64,000 nucleotides of DNA from Collybiopsis luxurians FD-317 M1 (Eukaryota > Basidiomycota > Agaricomycetes > Agaricales > Omphalotaceae), in contig KN834752.1 of NCBI GenBank assembly GCA_000827265.1, forward strand, positions 1 to 64,000, given 5' to 3'. A model generated the notes under the pieces. It was not told where the DNA came from and made no database searches. It was given only the letters and a program-made list of their open reading frames with translations. Shown piece by piece: positions 1 through 11,383 of the stretch. Both the position numbers and the translations under genes were made by a program. How positions within the stretch are numbered: the stretch's first letter is position 1; each line of letters starts with the position of its first letter.

Positions 1-286
1 CTTTTGGACATACAACTCCTCCCTATCTCCACTCCACACGGTATCATTGTTCTTTTTCTATTTCGTTCCCACTGTCATTGTTTTATTAATGAACTGTCCT
101 TGTTTCTCTTCTCGCATCTGTCGCATGACCACATGCTCCATACCTTTTATTCTCGTAGCTGTCACTTAGCTATTGTCTTCCAGTAGCATTAGTTTCTCGT
201 CTTATCCTCCAGTAGCATTAGTCTCTCTTACAGCTTACTACAGTATATATACCTACCACCTATAACCTGAGTCCCTATCTTGACCT

Positions 287-362
287 CTCTGTCGATTGGG
301 ACCAGGTGAGTATCCTGCTTGTACCAGTAGACTATTTAATTAACTCTGTCGATTGGGACCAG
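287..362. repeat. 19-bp direct repeat pair
   Basis: The sequence CTCTGTCGATTGGGACCAG occurs exactly at 287-305 and again at 344-362, separated by 38 bp. Two identical 19-mers this close are unlikely by chance. They may be a short duplication or an insertion footprint. No function can be read from them. Confidence 0.7.
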
Positions 363-739
363 ACTCTACCTAAACTGATTACCGTGTTCTTGAAAGCCAC
401 TCCGCTGTAAACCGCTTCGTGACAGGAAGCAACTTGAGTTGACCTCAGTGTCCCTGGGGATCCCAGGCTGCTTCAGAATAGCCTAGGATTGGGGGGGTGT
501 TCTTGGGCTGGCCCTGGCAGCCTGGGAAAAAAGTATTTTTTGCAGTTCCACTGCACATTAGCATTGGCCCACTTTGCATCAAGTTGGACTTGGGGCCTGG
601 AGCAAGAACTACATGGACTCAGTACCATGCAGAGCTGTGATGACTGCACAAGAATGACTTTGATCACAGCTGACAGGGCTACACAAGTGACACTGACTTG
701 TCATAAAAAAAAAGATTAATGGTAATTGAAAATAATGTA

Positions 740-759
740 AGACTGGTTGTAACCAGTCT
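740..759. repeat. Hairpin-forming inverted repeat
   Basis: Nine-base perfect arms AGACTGGTT and AACCAGTCT flank a two-base centre. The hairpin lies in AT-rich sequence about 530 bp downstream of the stop codon of the minus-strand NLR gene. It may be a remnant of a small transposable element or chance; it is too far from the gene to call a terminator. Confidence 0.5.
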
Positions 760-1285
760 CATTGTATAATTAGTGTCAGTATATGGCCAATACAATGCCT
801 ATATGTGGTTAGCTTATATTTCTTCGGAGACTTTTTGCCTTCAATAACTGTTATGTCAAACTCTAGAGTTTCTCCGGAGCTGTACATGCCAAATAATGCA
901 GCGGTTTTCACATGTTGTTTTGTTATGAGAACCTGGGCATGAAGCGAGACTAGTCAATACAAAACAGAGAGATCATACTTACATTTTTACTGATATGTTC
1001 AGGTAAGTGGCTGTTAACATTGATAATGAAAATTGCAACTTGTTATTTTTCATACCTTTTTGTTGTTGAAAATTCCCTAAACATAGTAACAAATGCTTGC
1101 CCATGACAGCACTAGGAGATTCATATTCTTTCCACCATTCACAACAGCTGGGAGATATTCATAACATTCTTTCCTTTTTTTCTCCTACAAGTAGGTATTA
1201 CAAAGTATAGCAAGCAAAATTGAAAAAGTTTTGAAGGCAAAGTCACAGTCATACATTTCACAGATGAGATAGATCAAGTCAGCAA

Positions 1286-4200
1286 TCAAATTGATTTGCT
1301 TGCACTTGGTGTAAGATTAGCCATAGCAGGCAAGGTATCAGGAAATTGCTCCCCAAACAATTTTTTGCGCAGGGCAAGCACATTACTGTCATGCGGTTTT
1401 TTAGCTATATCAAAATTTTTATAGGTCCAATATGTAGCTGCATGACTAGCCATTACAGTCAGCATATCTGGATGCCGTACAGTTAGCATTTCTCGCTGCT
1501 GTGCAGATAGTGCTTCTTCTAACTTCTGCGCAACATCAAACTTTCCATGAGAACAATATATAGCTGCCAGATTTGCTGTGTAATATAATGTGTCACGGTG
1601 ATGCTCTCCAAGCCTTTTTTTGCTTTGTGCAAGCACTTCCTCTGCTAGCTTTTCAGCTATGTCCAGCTTTCCCCTTTTCCAATTCATAGTTGCTAGATTA
1701 GCCAAAAAATTCAATGTGACAGGTTGGCTGTTCTCAAGCATTCCCTGACTGAGCAAAAGCACTTTCATTTCTAAGTTTTCGGCTTCATCCAACCTTCCTT
1801 GCACTCGATATGTGGCTGCAAGATTAGCCATAGAATTCAATGTATCAGGATGACTCTCTCCCTGCATTTTCTTGCGCCACTGAAGGATATCTCTATCTAA
1901 GGGTTCGGCTTTATCCCATTTTTCATGTTCCCGATATACATCTGCAAGTCTACTCATAGAAGCCAAAGTATAGGGATGAACTGGATTGTAATCTTGCAGC
2001 ACATCGCAGCAAAGCTGAAAGATTTTCTTATTCAAATTCTCTGTTATGTCCTCTGTACAATCTGTTGTATCAGGGTGTTGCTCTCCAAGAACTTCTTCAT
2101 ACAAATCTATAACCTTTTTCCCTAATTTCTCGGCTTGATCTAACCTTCCAGATGCCTGACAAATTAAAGCAAGATTGACAACAGAATTTAATGTGTCAGG
2201 ATGGTGCTTTCCAAGCACAGTTTGACGTAGCATGAAAACCTCCTCTTCCAATTTCTCAGCATCAACTAACTTTCCATTTGCTAAATATGCCACTGCAAGA
2301 TTAGACTGAAAGGTCAATGTTTCAGGGTGATAATTTCCAAACACTTCCTTATGCAGTGGGAGCATATTCTCTTCTAGTTTTTTAGCAGCAACTAGATTTC
2401 CACATGCCCGATATATGACTGCAAGATTTGCCATGGAAGTTAATGTATCAGGGTGGTGATCTCCAAGCAATTTTTTCCGAGCTTCAAGCACATCAATTTC
2501 TAGCTCTTGAGCAGCAATCAAATTTCCACATGCCTGATATGTGACTGCAAGATTTGCCATAGAAGTCAATGTATCAGGGTGGCAATCTCCAAGCCATTTT
2601 TTCCGCAGTGGAAGTACACCTTCTTCTAGCTGTTTAGCAGCAACTAAGTTTCCACATACTCGATATGTAAATGCAAGATTTGCCATGGAAGTCAGTGTAT
2701 CAGGATGATGATCTCCAAACAATTCCTTCCGCAGTGTAAGCACATCCTCCTCTGACTGCTGAGCATGAGTTAGGTTTCCAGATGCCCGGTATGTGACTGC
2801 AAGATTTGCCTTAGAGGTTAATGTATCAGGATGATGCTCCCCAAAAAGTTGTTCGTGCTTCTTATATGCTTCTTCTGCTAATATTTCAGCTTTCTCTAGC
2901 TTTCCACATATTCGATATGTTACTGCAAGGTTATTTATTGAAGCTAATGTATTGGGGTGGCACTCTCCAAAGTGTTGTTTACACAGCTGAAATATGTTCT
3001 CTTCCAGTTTTTTAGCTCCATTCCAATTGCCTTGTGCCTGATATGAAATTGCAAGACTGGCCATAGAATGCAATACATCAGGATGATGCTCCCCAAGTAA
3101 ATCCTTACGCAAGACTAGCACCTCCTCATGTAGAGCTTGAGCTTTACTGAATTTTCCATCTGCCTGATGAATAGCTGCTAGGGTTGCCATGTTATTCAAT
3201 GTAGCGGGGTGAGACTTCCCAAGCATTTCTTCACTCAATGGAAGCACTTCATCTATTAACTTCTTGGCTTCATCCCGCTTTCCTTGGCTCAATTTATTTG
3301 CTGAAATGTTAGCCATGGATTTCAAGCAATCAGGATGGTGCTTCCCCAACAACTCCTTGCGTAGAAAAAGCACGTATTCATCTAATTGTTCAGCATCACC
3401 TAGTTTTCCATTTGCCCTGTATGTCGCTGCAAGGTTTTCTACTGCAGCCAAAGTATAAGGATGTTTCTTTCCTAAGTTCTTATAGCAGAGTAAAACTACT
3501 TGGTTATCAAGCTCCTCTGCTGCTTTCAACTTCCCATATGCTTGATATGTAGCTGATAGATTAATCATGGAATGCAATGTATCAGGATGATCTTTTCCAA
3601 GCAGTTTTTTGCGTGAAATGTATACTTCCATATCCAACTTCTCTGCTGCATCTAACTTTCCTTTTTCCCGATAGATGGATGCTAGATTGGCCCTAGAATA
3701 TAATGTATCAGGGTGATCTTCTCCAAGTATTTTGACTTGCATTGAATGTACATCTTCACTCAGCCCCGCAGCTGCATCTAACCTTCCACATGCCTGATGT
3801 GAAATTGCAAGAGCAACCATAGAAGTTAAAGTATCTGGGTGGCCCTCTCCGAGTACTTTCTGGCATAATGGAAATACTTCTTCATTCAATTTTTCTGCCA
3901 CATTGAATTTACCCTGTGCCTGATATATACTTGCCAAAAGAGCCATGGATTTTAATGTAGAGGGATGGTGATCTCCAAGTGTCTGCTTATTTATTGAGCA
4001 CACATCCTCCTGCAGCTTTTCAGCTTTTTGTAGCTTTCCACGAGCCCAGTATATTCTTGCAAGATTTGCCATGGAAGTTAAAGTATCAGGATGATGTTCT
4101 TTAAACATTTGTTTGATTAGGTGAAGTACTTCCTCCCCTAACTTCTCAGCATCATCTAGCTTTCCACATGCCCAGAATGTAGCCACTAAATTAGACATAG

Positions 4201-6436
4201 ATGTCAATGTATCAAGGTGAAGGTCCCCAATCACCTCCTTGCGCAGTCGCAATACTTCCTCTGCCAATGCTTCAGCATCATGCAACCTCCCACCTGCACG
4301 GTATGTAACTGATAAATTGTGCATAGCAGTGAGGGTAGCGGGGTGATTAGGTCCATTAGCTTCTTTATAATGAAAATGCACATCCTTCTCCATTTGTTCA
4401 GCTTCAACAAAATTTCCACCTGCCCGATATGTTTCTGCAAGATTGCTCATGGCAGTCAGTGTATCTGGGTGGTGGGTCCCCTGTGTTCTTTTGTATTGCA
4501 AAAGAACTTCTTTCTCTAGCCACTCTGCTTCTTTCCAAAAGCCACAATCTCTGAAAATTCTTGCAAAGCAGTTTTGGACATGGATAGTTGGCAAATTTTT
4601 GACCCCAATATAGCCAGTATGTGTTACTAACTGATGCCTAAATTGAAAATCCTCAGCACTTCTTCCCAAAGGGATGGCACGCCCCAAAAGCAATATTGCT
4701 GCTTGTCTCATATACTCTTCCTGGTCAATAGTTTCATGGGCACAAGTGTGGATTACTGCATGAAATGCAAGTGTCTTTTTCCCAGGATCATATAAAGCAA
4801 GGGAAAATTGACATAGTTCATTGATACTATCCTGGATATTATGATCCTCCCATGAACCTCCTTCTGTAAATAAAGACAAGAATTTTTCCATTAAGCTCAA
4901 ACCCTGAGATAGTGGTTCATCGATGGGGCAAATATCACTACCATTAAAGGCAGCTGCATGAGAAAATATTTTCATAGGAATGGCAGCTGGATGCAAATAA
5001 GAACAGATTTGCATGAGGCACTGAGCTGGTACTGACAGTTTGTAAAAGCTAAGTTGAAAAGCACTGAAAATAGGCATTTGACTATCTAGTGCCTTAAATC
5101 TGGACTTGAGAATTTTACCCCGTTTTTTATTAAAATGGTCCAGGTAATCCTCAAGACAACATGTTGGAGTCATTTGAATGTATGCTCCAGCTGTTGAAAC
5201 AGCAAGAGCATTACATCCAAGAGCATCAACAATTTTATACCCCGAATTCCTATTCATTTCAGAGTCCTCTTTAAGATTAGCATGCTTTAGTAGCAGCTCA
5301 GTGGCATTAACCTTGTCAAGATCACTGAAGTGAATATGACAATCAGGAGAGCTAACTTGTGAAGTTTCCACAAGACGGCTAGTAATGATGATGCCACCAT
5401 GATTACAATTGGGAATGTAGTCCTTGAGCTGAAGCTCTTTATCATCTGCATTGTCAAAAATGCATAACCAGTTCTCATGGCTCCTTGTTAAGAATCCCTT
5501 TACATGCTTGGGATCTTCCCCAACACCTGCAGCTCTGCCAAGCTCTTTGAAATTGGCCTGCAATGTAGCTTCAGAAGTGGCATTAAGAAACCATATATTT
5601 GAAAACCTGTTAATAGTATTTAAATCTTGTCATCTGCAATGCTAAAATAAAAAAAATGCTACCTTGACAAGTTATTAGAAACAAATTTAAGAACCGCTTG
5701 GGTTTTTCCTGTTCCTCCACTAGCCACTAGACTTACAATCTGTTGCCTTGGAATAAAAGCTTTCTTCATGGATTCCAGCAACTCTTTCATTGCATCTGAG
5801 CTTGCAACATCAGGAAGCTGAAATGCACAAGCTGCAGATGATGCCAAATTGGAAACGGAGTAACTGGTGCTTGTAACCAGAAGAGGAATACCAAGGTCGG
5901 GAGGAAAATGGTCCTTCACTGTTAGGGAGGTATGCGCATTTTCCAGAACCAACAGCGTATTTGAAGGAAGTGATGAGAACTCTTTGACCTTATTTTTAAG
6001 TGTAGTGGTCAAGGCCTCATCTGAACTTGCATCCAGAAAAATAGTAGACCGCCTAGATTAAATGAGCCACTATATAATTTAAGGACAAGTAGAGCTTCTT
6101 ACCCTAAGCGCTCTACTATATCCTTCCTAAGATCATGTTGAGGCCTTGAACCAAAGACTGTCACTATTGGGCCAGCAAAAATTTCCGAAAGCCGCTTAAG
6201 TGTATTCTCTCGCCCAACAAAGTTCTTGCTGGGAAATGGGCACTTAAGAACATCTGAAATTGATAAGACCGGACCTAATTATATGTGGAAAGTAAAATCA
6301 GCATTATTGATTATCAGATTTTACTGATTTGAATACCATGATTTGTATTTTGAGTGCTTTTTTCCTCAAGATAGACATTGGTTGCAGCAATAAAAGTAGA
6401 TTGCTTGATCTCAAAGTTTTCTGCTTCCCTGAGTAT
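1286..6436 (-). CDS. NLR-like protein: pseudo-NB + NB-ARC + ~25 kinesin-light-chain TPRs
   Basis: Intracellular STAND-type NTPase of the fungal NLR class, proposed to act in non-self or stress recognition (known for the family, inferred here). Reading 5' to 3' on the minus strand: an exon near 6436-6304 with no ATG found; an exon 6256-6107 with the pre-NB motif FVGRENTLKRL; an exon about 6059-5664 ending in the Walker A loop SGGTGKTQAVL; and a large exon about 5607-1286. The last exon carries a Walker B-like WLCIFDNADD and an RNBS-B-like GGIIITSR, then about 25-26 TPR units of 42 residues with the signature HHPDTLTSMANLAVTY. Before the true NB domain lies a second module with the same layout but no Walker A glycines or lysine. 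The gene is more AT-rich than its right-hand neighbours. The 5' end is unresolved; the NB-ARC/TPR identity is firm. Confidence 0.88.
1300..4560 (-). repeat. Tandem TPR-coding array, 126-bp period
   Basis: The 3' three quarters of the NLR gene is a head-to-tail array of 42-codon units, visible in the DNA as a motif recurring every 126 bp (reverse complement of coding for HPDTLTSMANLA). I count 26 motif positions, a few degenerate (for example the unit near 2050, where HPDTTDCTED replaces the consensus). Units around 2330-2820 are nearly identical to each other while the outer units are diverged, which suggests recent homogenisation or expansion in the middle. Confidence 0.9.
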
Positions 6437-7734
6437 TTGGGGCCTATATTTTGCATTAATTTAGTTATATTTTTACCATAATTATCAACGTTACAACTGA
6501 CGGGGACACCATTTCAATACCGGGGATTTGATTGAGGGAGTTTTGGGAACTATATTGCATCAGTTATTCTATAATTGCCACAGCTGGCACTGGACCAGGG
6601 ACGGTGTTAGTACTTACAGGGATACCATCTCAAGACTAGGAGTATAGGCTGGGCAATTGGGGAATGCGAAGTACAGGTATTTATATCCCTGGAGCTCGGG
6701 AATGATTTCATATCAGTGTAATGCACGGTTGCTGCATGGCGTCCGCATTTTCATGCATGTTACACGTTCATTTAGAATGCGCAGATCAGAAAGGAAACGT
6801 CCCAATCGGCAAACTTAAAACAAATGAAAGCCCCGTGTCCACCCTCAGACCACACTGAACAGCGTCACTGAGGGTAGAAAGAGGAATGAGGAGGGGTAAC
6901 AATATCATTATCGTAGCAAACGCTACAGTACAAAGCGGCAGCGGTGCTAAGCCGTCCGGGTCAAAACTTCTACGTACGTTAGGACCCCTAAACATCCGTC
7001 CTCGGGTGAGCAGAACCGAGGTGACTGGCAAAGCAGTTGAAAAAAAGTGGATGAATTACAAGTCGCGGCGTCTGAGAAAGTGTCAGAGCGGGCTTTGGAT
7101 CGGATATTGTGACGAAGGCATCGGGAATGGTATCGATCTCCGAAAAGATGCCAAACGTCAATCAAGAAGTCTCTTGATCTGGATATGGCACGCAGGAGCG
7201 GGAAACAGACGCGTCGACAGCTGGAGAGCTCAAAGGCGAATTAAGCAACGACAACTATGAGGAGATTGCAAGAAGAATGAGCGAAGAAACGGTGAGAGTA
7301 CGGCATTAAGTGCTGTCGGACGCCAAATGCAGTGAGCATGGAATAGCCGAGCAGCCACTAAATTAAATCATCGATGTTGAATACTTGAATCCGCCTGCCG
7401 GCTATGTTAAGCACCATGATGTTCATATCGATAGCGTCGAGAATATAGAGGTAGTATTATTGGGGAGTGTCCGCAGACATGGGAGACCGGGTGACTTGCG
7501 ATTTGTGGCCTGCTGTTGGCTAGTTCGGTGACAATATCCTAAAAGAATCGCAGGTACTCGGATGACCATCTAGATACCTTGCGTTGATGCAGAAGAAACT
7601 TTAGGAAGTTCTGGAGAGCCAAAGAAGCTAGCGAATATTTTTCAAAAACACATAAGCCAATACCATAAACGCCGACCGATGAAAATAAATGAGTGCTGCC
7701 AAGCCTCACAGCCCATAGTTACCCGAGCCTCCGA
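6437..7734. other. Intergenic region between divergent genes
   Basis: About 1.3 kb between the minus-strand NLR and the plus-strand LRR-like gene. It may hold upstream exons and the promoter of the NLR on its left side. A 124-codon frame at 6886-7260 begins with ATG, but its composition is basic and unlike any family I know, and it lacks support. Nothing else is evident. Confidence 0.45.
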
Positions 7735-7965
7735 CAATCACCGGAAAGGTTTGGTATTATCACCGATGACCCTCCGTTCACCTTCCGTTCACTTTTCCCG
7801 TCATGTCGACATCTGCGGGTGTTGTTTTCTCCCCATTGCCTTTCTGTTCGCATCGCTATTTTATAGACCAGCCTCGATAGCCGATCTGAGCGCGATATCC
7901 TTGACTTCTCCCAAGCAAAAATGGAGTTCGCTGAAGCGTCGACAGCCTCGCAACTAATAAATATC
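7735..7965 (+). promoter_or_regulatory. 5' block shared with the dioxygenase gene
   Basis: This block resembles 16950-17245, the upstream region of the indoleamine 2,3-dioxygenase gene, base by base over long stretches. Both contain AAGGTTTGGTA, ATGTCGACATCTGCGG and CGCGATATCCTT, then an ATG followed by codons for ME..EASTAS. The similarity stops soon after the tenth codon. It is therefore a copied promoter, 5' UTR and start codon, and probably drives the LRR-like gene downstream. Confidence 0.75.
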
Positions 7966-9726
7966 GAACGAGTCCAGATCCGCTTATTCAAGAGTCATAC
8001 ATGGACCCATTCCTAATGCCCCCCTTTTTCATCATGTCGCCCCCAAAAGCCTCGACGGTGCGCTGTACGTTTGCCAAACACACGCATTTCAGCTTGAAAC
8101 TGTTCAGAATATCACATCCGTCATAATACCTCCCGTTTCGCCAGGCCTCTCGGAATCACTGAGTCTCCCCGAAATCCTCCCCCCAGGAATCTCATCTAGC
8201 ACCGCAGTACGCATCAACTTCGCTGAAGAACAAGCTGACGTGGAGAGGGATTTGATTGCGGCTTTGAAGAAGATGAGCAGTCTGAAGCATTTCACTTGGA
8301 GATACGAAGCTGGGCCGGTACTCGACCAGGAACTTTGGTCTACCCTGAAGAATCTGGGCGTTCCTTCGATCAGAATAGTCGACCATAAGCTAACGGACTT
8401 CGCCGGAATGCCCACTGGGTCCATTGAGTATCGTTCTGTTTTCGAGTCTGACGCGGTATATATTTTCGTCAACGCCCTTGATTCTCTTAACTGACATATT
8501 CGTTGTAGTTCCTCAGTTACACAAAGCTCACATCGCTCGAGCTAGAAACCAAGTTTCTCGCCGGTTTCGATGCTGAAGATGACAAAAAGTACCTACAGCC
8601 GTTTGTCAAGTTGCTCGAAAACAACGCTGAAACTCTCGAGGTACGTCTTCCTTCAAGCGGAGCTTCCCCTCGCTCAATATTAAGAATGCTCAGTCGCTCA
8701 ACCTTACCTTCCTGAATGTGGAGGCTCATGTCGACGTTACTCAAATCTTATCCAAGACTATTTTCCAACGTCTACGAGAGATTACCTTTGTCGGAGCCTC
8801 CTGTACTCCGCAATCCCTCTGTCAGTTTCTCACCGCCCACCCAACCATTGTTAGCCTGTCATTGTCACCGATGATGGCGGGACGGCGATGGGAGCAAATT
8901 TCCCTCCCTGCAGGCTCTCTGCCGAATCTCATGCACCTCAACTGCTCCCCATTCCAAGCTGCAAAGATTCTAGACGGATCGGAAGCTTCTTCACGCCCAT
9001 TGTTCTGTTTGACCGGAATAGATGTTCGGCAGGAAATCAGACTGTCTGAGTACTTTGATAACGATCAGCAGGATGCGTACGACGAAGGAGAGGAGGTCGT
9101 GGAGGTTGACACATATGAAGCAGATCGACCGGTTACTGCGCCATGGAGGGACGAGCTGTTCTCGAAACTCAAGACATCGAAGCAGATTACTCATATAGCG
9201 CTGAACCAGAGCGAAGGGCCGACAGATCTCGAAGTACTCGCGGAGATCATGCCTCAGATTAGATCGATCGATGTCGGTACTGTGCGAAAGGATATGAAAA
9301 CTAAGGTCAGGGTCTGCGTTTCTGTGTTCGTTTACGCTAATGCTAAGATGATTCTACTCATAGGGAGCATGGGCAAAAGCTCTAGGAAAATTCCCCGAGT
9401 TGCGCACATTGCACATGCGAGGGACAGGGTTATTCTTGGACCCCAAACCAGGAAACGAGAAGCTAAACAACAAGACTGCCGATGGCATCCGTGCGTTAGC
9501 GCAAGCCTGTCCCAACTTGATGGAATATCAAGATTATCTGGAGTCGGTTGTCGTCCATCGAGAAGGAGGGGGGGTGTCGTTGAAAGTGGAGGATAGAGGG
9601 GAGCCGAAAGATGGGTTGAGGCATGGACTTGTTTGGCCGTCTGAAAGTTTTGTGAAGGCCACGACGAGGAAGAATGCGGGGCCAAATCAGCCGGGACCCG
9701 GGGTCCCTGATGCTGGGTATCATTGA
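7921..9726 (+). CDS. LRR-like protein (F-box-associated type)
   Basis: A protein of roughly 480 residues with irregular leucine-rich repeats as in basidiomycete F-box/LRR proteins, for example SLKHFTWRYEAGPVLDQELW, KLTSLELETKFL and FPELRTLHMRGTGLFLD. No F-box is visible. Introns with good GT..AG ends lie at 8456-8510, 8641-8693 and 9304-9363. The 5' end is uncertain. ATG 7921 matches the copied dioxygenase start, but joining it to the LRR frame needs a weak GTCATA donor at 7993 plus a 35-nt intron (8058-8092); ATG 8001 needs only the 35-nt intron. The C-terminus after about 9545 is charged and looks disordered. A decayed copy of its 3' half lies at 34955-35290. Function unknown; protein-interaction role inferred. 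Confidence 0.65.
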
Positions 9727-9927
9727 CCTCGAGGTCTTGCCTTATGATGTACATCTAGTAGCTTTGAATTCGAACGGCGCACTCTGCGGCGTAACGGTCC
9801 ACGGGTAACTTTACCTCACCCAGTCCTCGGCTTCTCGAGGATGAGTGAACGTGTCAACCGAGATGGACAAACTCAGATTTATTTTTTTTTGCAATCCTGC
9901 GTCATCGCCCATCGAACTTCTAGAGAT

Positions 9928-11278
9928 CTAGAATTCGAACGATTCCTCATCTTCAAACCACGGTTCTTCCAGTGGGAGCTGAAGAATGTGAGGGGAGAGG
10001 TTTTTGCGTAGATCATTCAAACGATTCACTGCTTCACGAGCTGAGGGCCGAATCTGAGTGTCATCAGCCGACATTTCTTGCAATAAATCGAGAATATCAG
10101 GAATCTGCCGAACATCCTGAGAAAGAAGGGTGAGATCAGGGCAAGATGAGAATGGAATGTCCTAACCAGCACACATTTGCCCAGCGATTTTCCTAATTGC
10201 CACACATCTGCTTTAAATGGACAGTAAGGATGGCTAGTTCGCATTTCCGGAGGGGCTGCTCGTCTATAGATTTTCCAGTCGATGGGCGGTCCAGTTACAG
10301 TCCGAGTTGCTGGATTGGAGTCTGGCAGAAACCGGACAGCAAACTCGAAATCAATAATATAGTAACGAGGACAAAAAAACGTGTCATGTCCAGGAGGATG
10401 ACGTCCATCGCGACATGAGGTCAGGAAGTTGCTAATAAAGAGATCCTGTGTTCGAAGTGAGCTTTAGAAACTTGAGCAACAGGAGTAACGAACACGGTGC
10501 GCGACAAGATGATCATGTAAGAACGCTACTCCCTGAAGGCAATCATCACTGTAAATCGGAGTCGCTAACAACACTTTAGCGCACCTCCATAATCTGGCTC
10601 ATTGCCTCGAGGACATCATTTACGGTTGGGAACCACGGGTCAGAAAATAAAGATCCAACTAGAGGAAAAACTCCGAATACAAGATTCTTGTAATGAAGCT
10701 CCTGAAGCATAGGCAAAGAGTGGTTTCTATCGATGCCAGCATTTTTTCCGGTTGCTATTTCGCGTAAAATATCCAGGCATTTGTTACCTTCAACGCCATC
10801 GCTGATGAGAGCGATGAGCACATCTCGAGAGTCATCAGTACGAGCGGGAAAGTGAAGGGCGTTCTAATCCTAAGCCAACGAGATCTGTTCAATGTCGGGG
10901 ATTAAACTCACCGGAATTGCAAACATATGATCATGGTTGGCGCTGTACTCGTTCTCGTGGCTAAAGCCGTCGGGGGCACGAGGAACATCAAGGGGGGGTG
11001 TATGAGAGATATCCTTCACTTTCCACAGAGTATATCCATGGCATCTGAAGTAATACTAGTAGGACAACCAAATGTTCGCGCGATTAGTTGGGGTGGATCC
11101 AACTTCTTGCCATGTGGCCATGGAAAGCGTCTGGAGGGTATAGCTCAGTTGAATGCTTCTCATAGGATTTGTGATGTACCTTGCTCTTAAAGAAGAAGCG
11201 AGGGAGTGGGACCGCCGTGATCCATTTCAACACACGAACGCGAAGACAGCGAAGGAAGAACCTTAACGCGTAAAACAT
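9928..11278 (-). CDS. Fungal protein kinase with atypical DFE motif
   Basis: Protein kinase-like gene. The catalytic loop reads HRDLFISNFL and is interrupted by an intron (about 10427-10476) exactly between R and D. The metal-binding motif is IIDFEFAV (DFE instead of DFG). The activation-segment end reads APPEM and is followed by ADVWQLGKSL, matching the APE and helix-F aspartate regions. The C-terminal exon ends EDEESFEF. Upstream exons include GYTLWKVKDISHTPP and, probably first, the ATG at 11278 followed by a hydrophobic, basic stretch. HRD and DFE variants are common in a large Agaricomycete kinase family, so activity is plausible. The first intron (about 11080-11180) is ill defined. Start lies 105 bp from the divergent gene at 11384. 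Confidence 0.7.
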
Positions 11279-11383
11279 TGACTTCGCGATACGATAGGTC
11301 TAGGGTCTGGGGTGGCCGTAGTGAGTAAGCGAGAGAAACCTGAGCCGCAGCGGGGAGCTAAGTTCTCTGGCGACTCCTGGTGA
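11279..11383. promoter_or_regulatory. Compact divergent promoter
   Basis: Only 105 bp separate the start codons of the minus-strand kinase and the plus-strand DUF6593-like gene. Both promoters, and perhaps both 5' UTRs, must overlap here. No TATA box is obvious. Confidence 0.5.

Larger units (their letters stand above)
1..1285. other. AT-rich non-coding flank
   Basis: About 1.3 kb with no convincing gene on either strand. The open frames here are short, lack matching splice signals and resemble nothing I recognise. The 3' side (700-1285) is strongly AT-rich, like the NLR gene that follows. Visible structure is limited to two short direct repeats (287-362, and CCAGTAGCATTAGT near 180 and 211) and one hairpin (740-759). 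It could be decayed transposon sequence, but I see no terminal repeats or pol motifs to prove it. Confidence 0.5.

Noticed and set aside
1..700. Possible solo LTR or retrotransposon end
   Set aside because: Pyrimidine-rich sequence and a repeated 19-mer hint at it, but no TG..CA terminal repeats, target duplication, primer-binding site or pol motif can be shown.
6886..7260. 124-codon ATG-started frame on the plus strand
   Set aside because: Basic, unstructured composition, overlaps other frames, no splice partner or family resemblance, and lies in the spacer upstream of the NLR.
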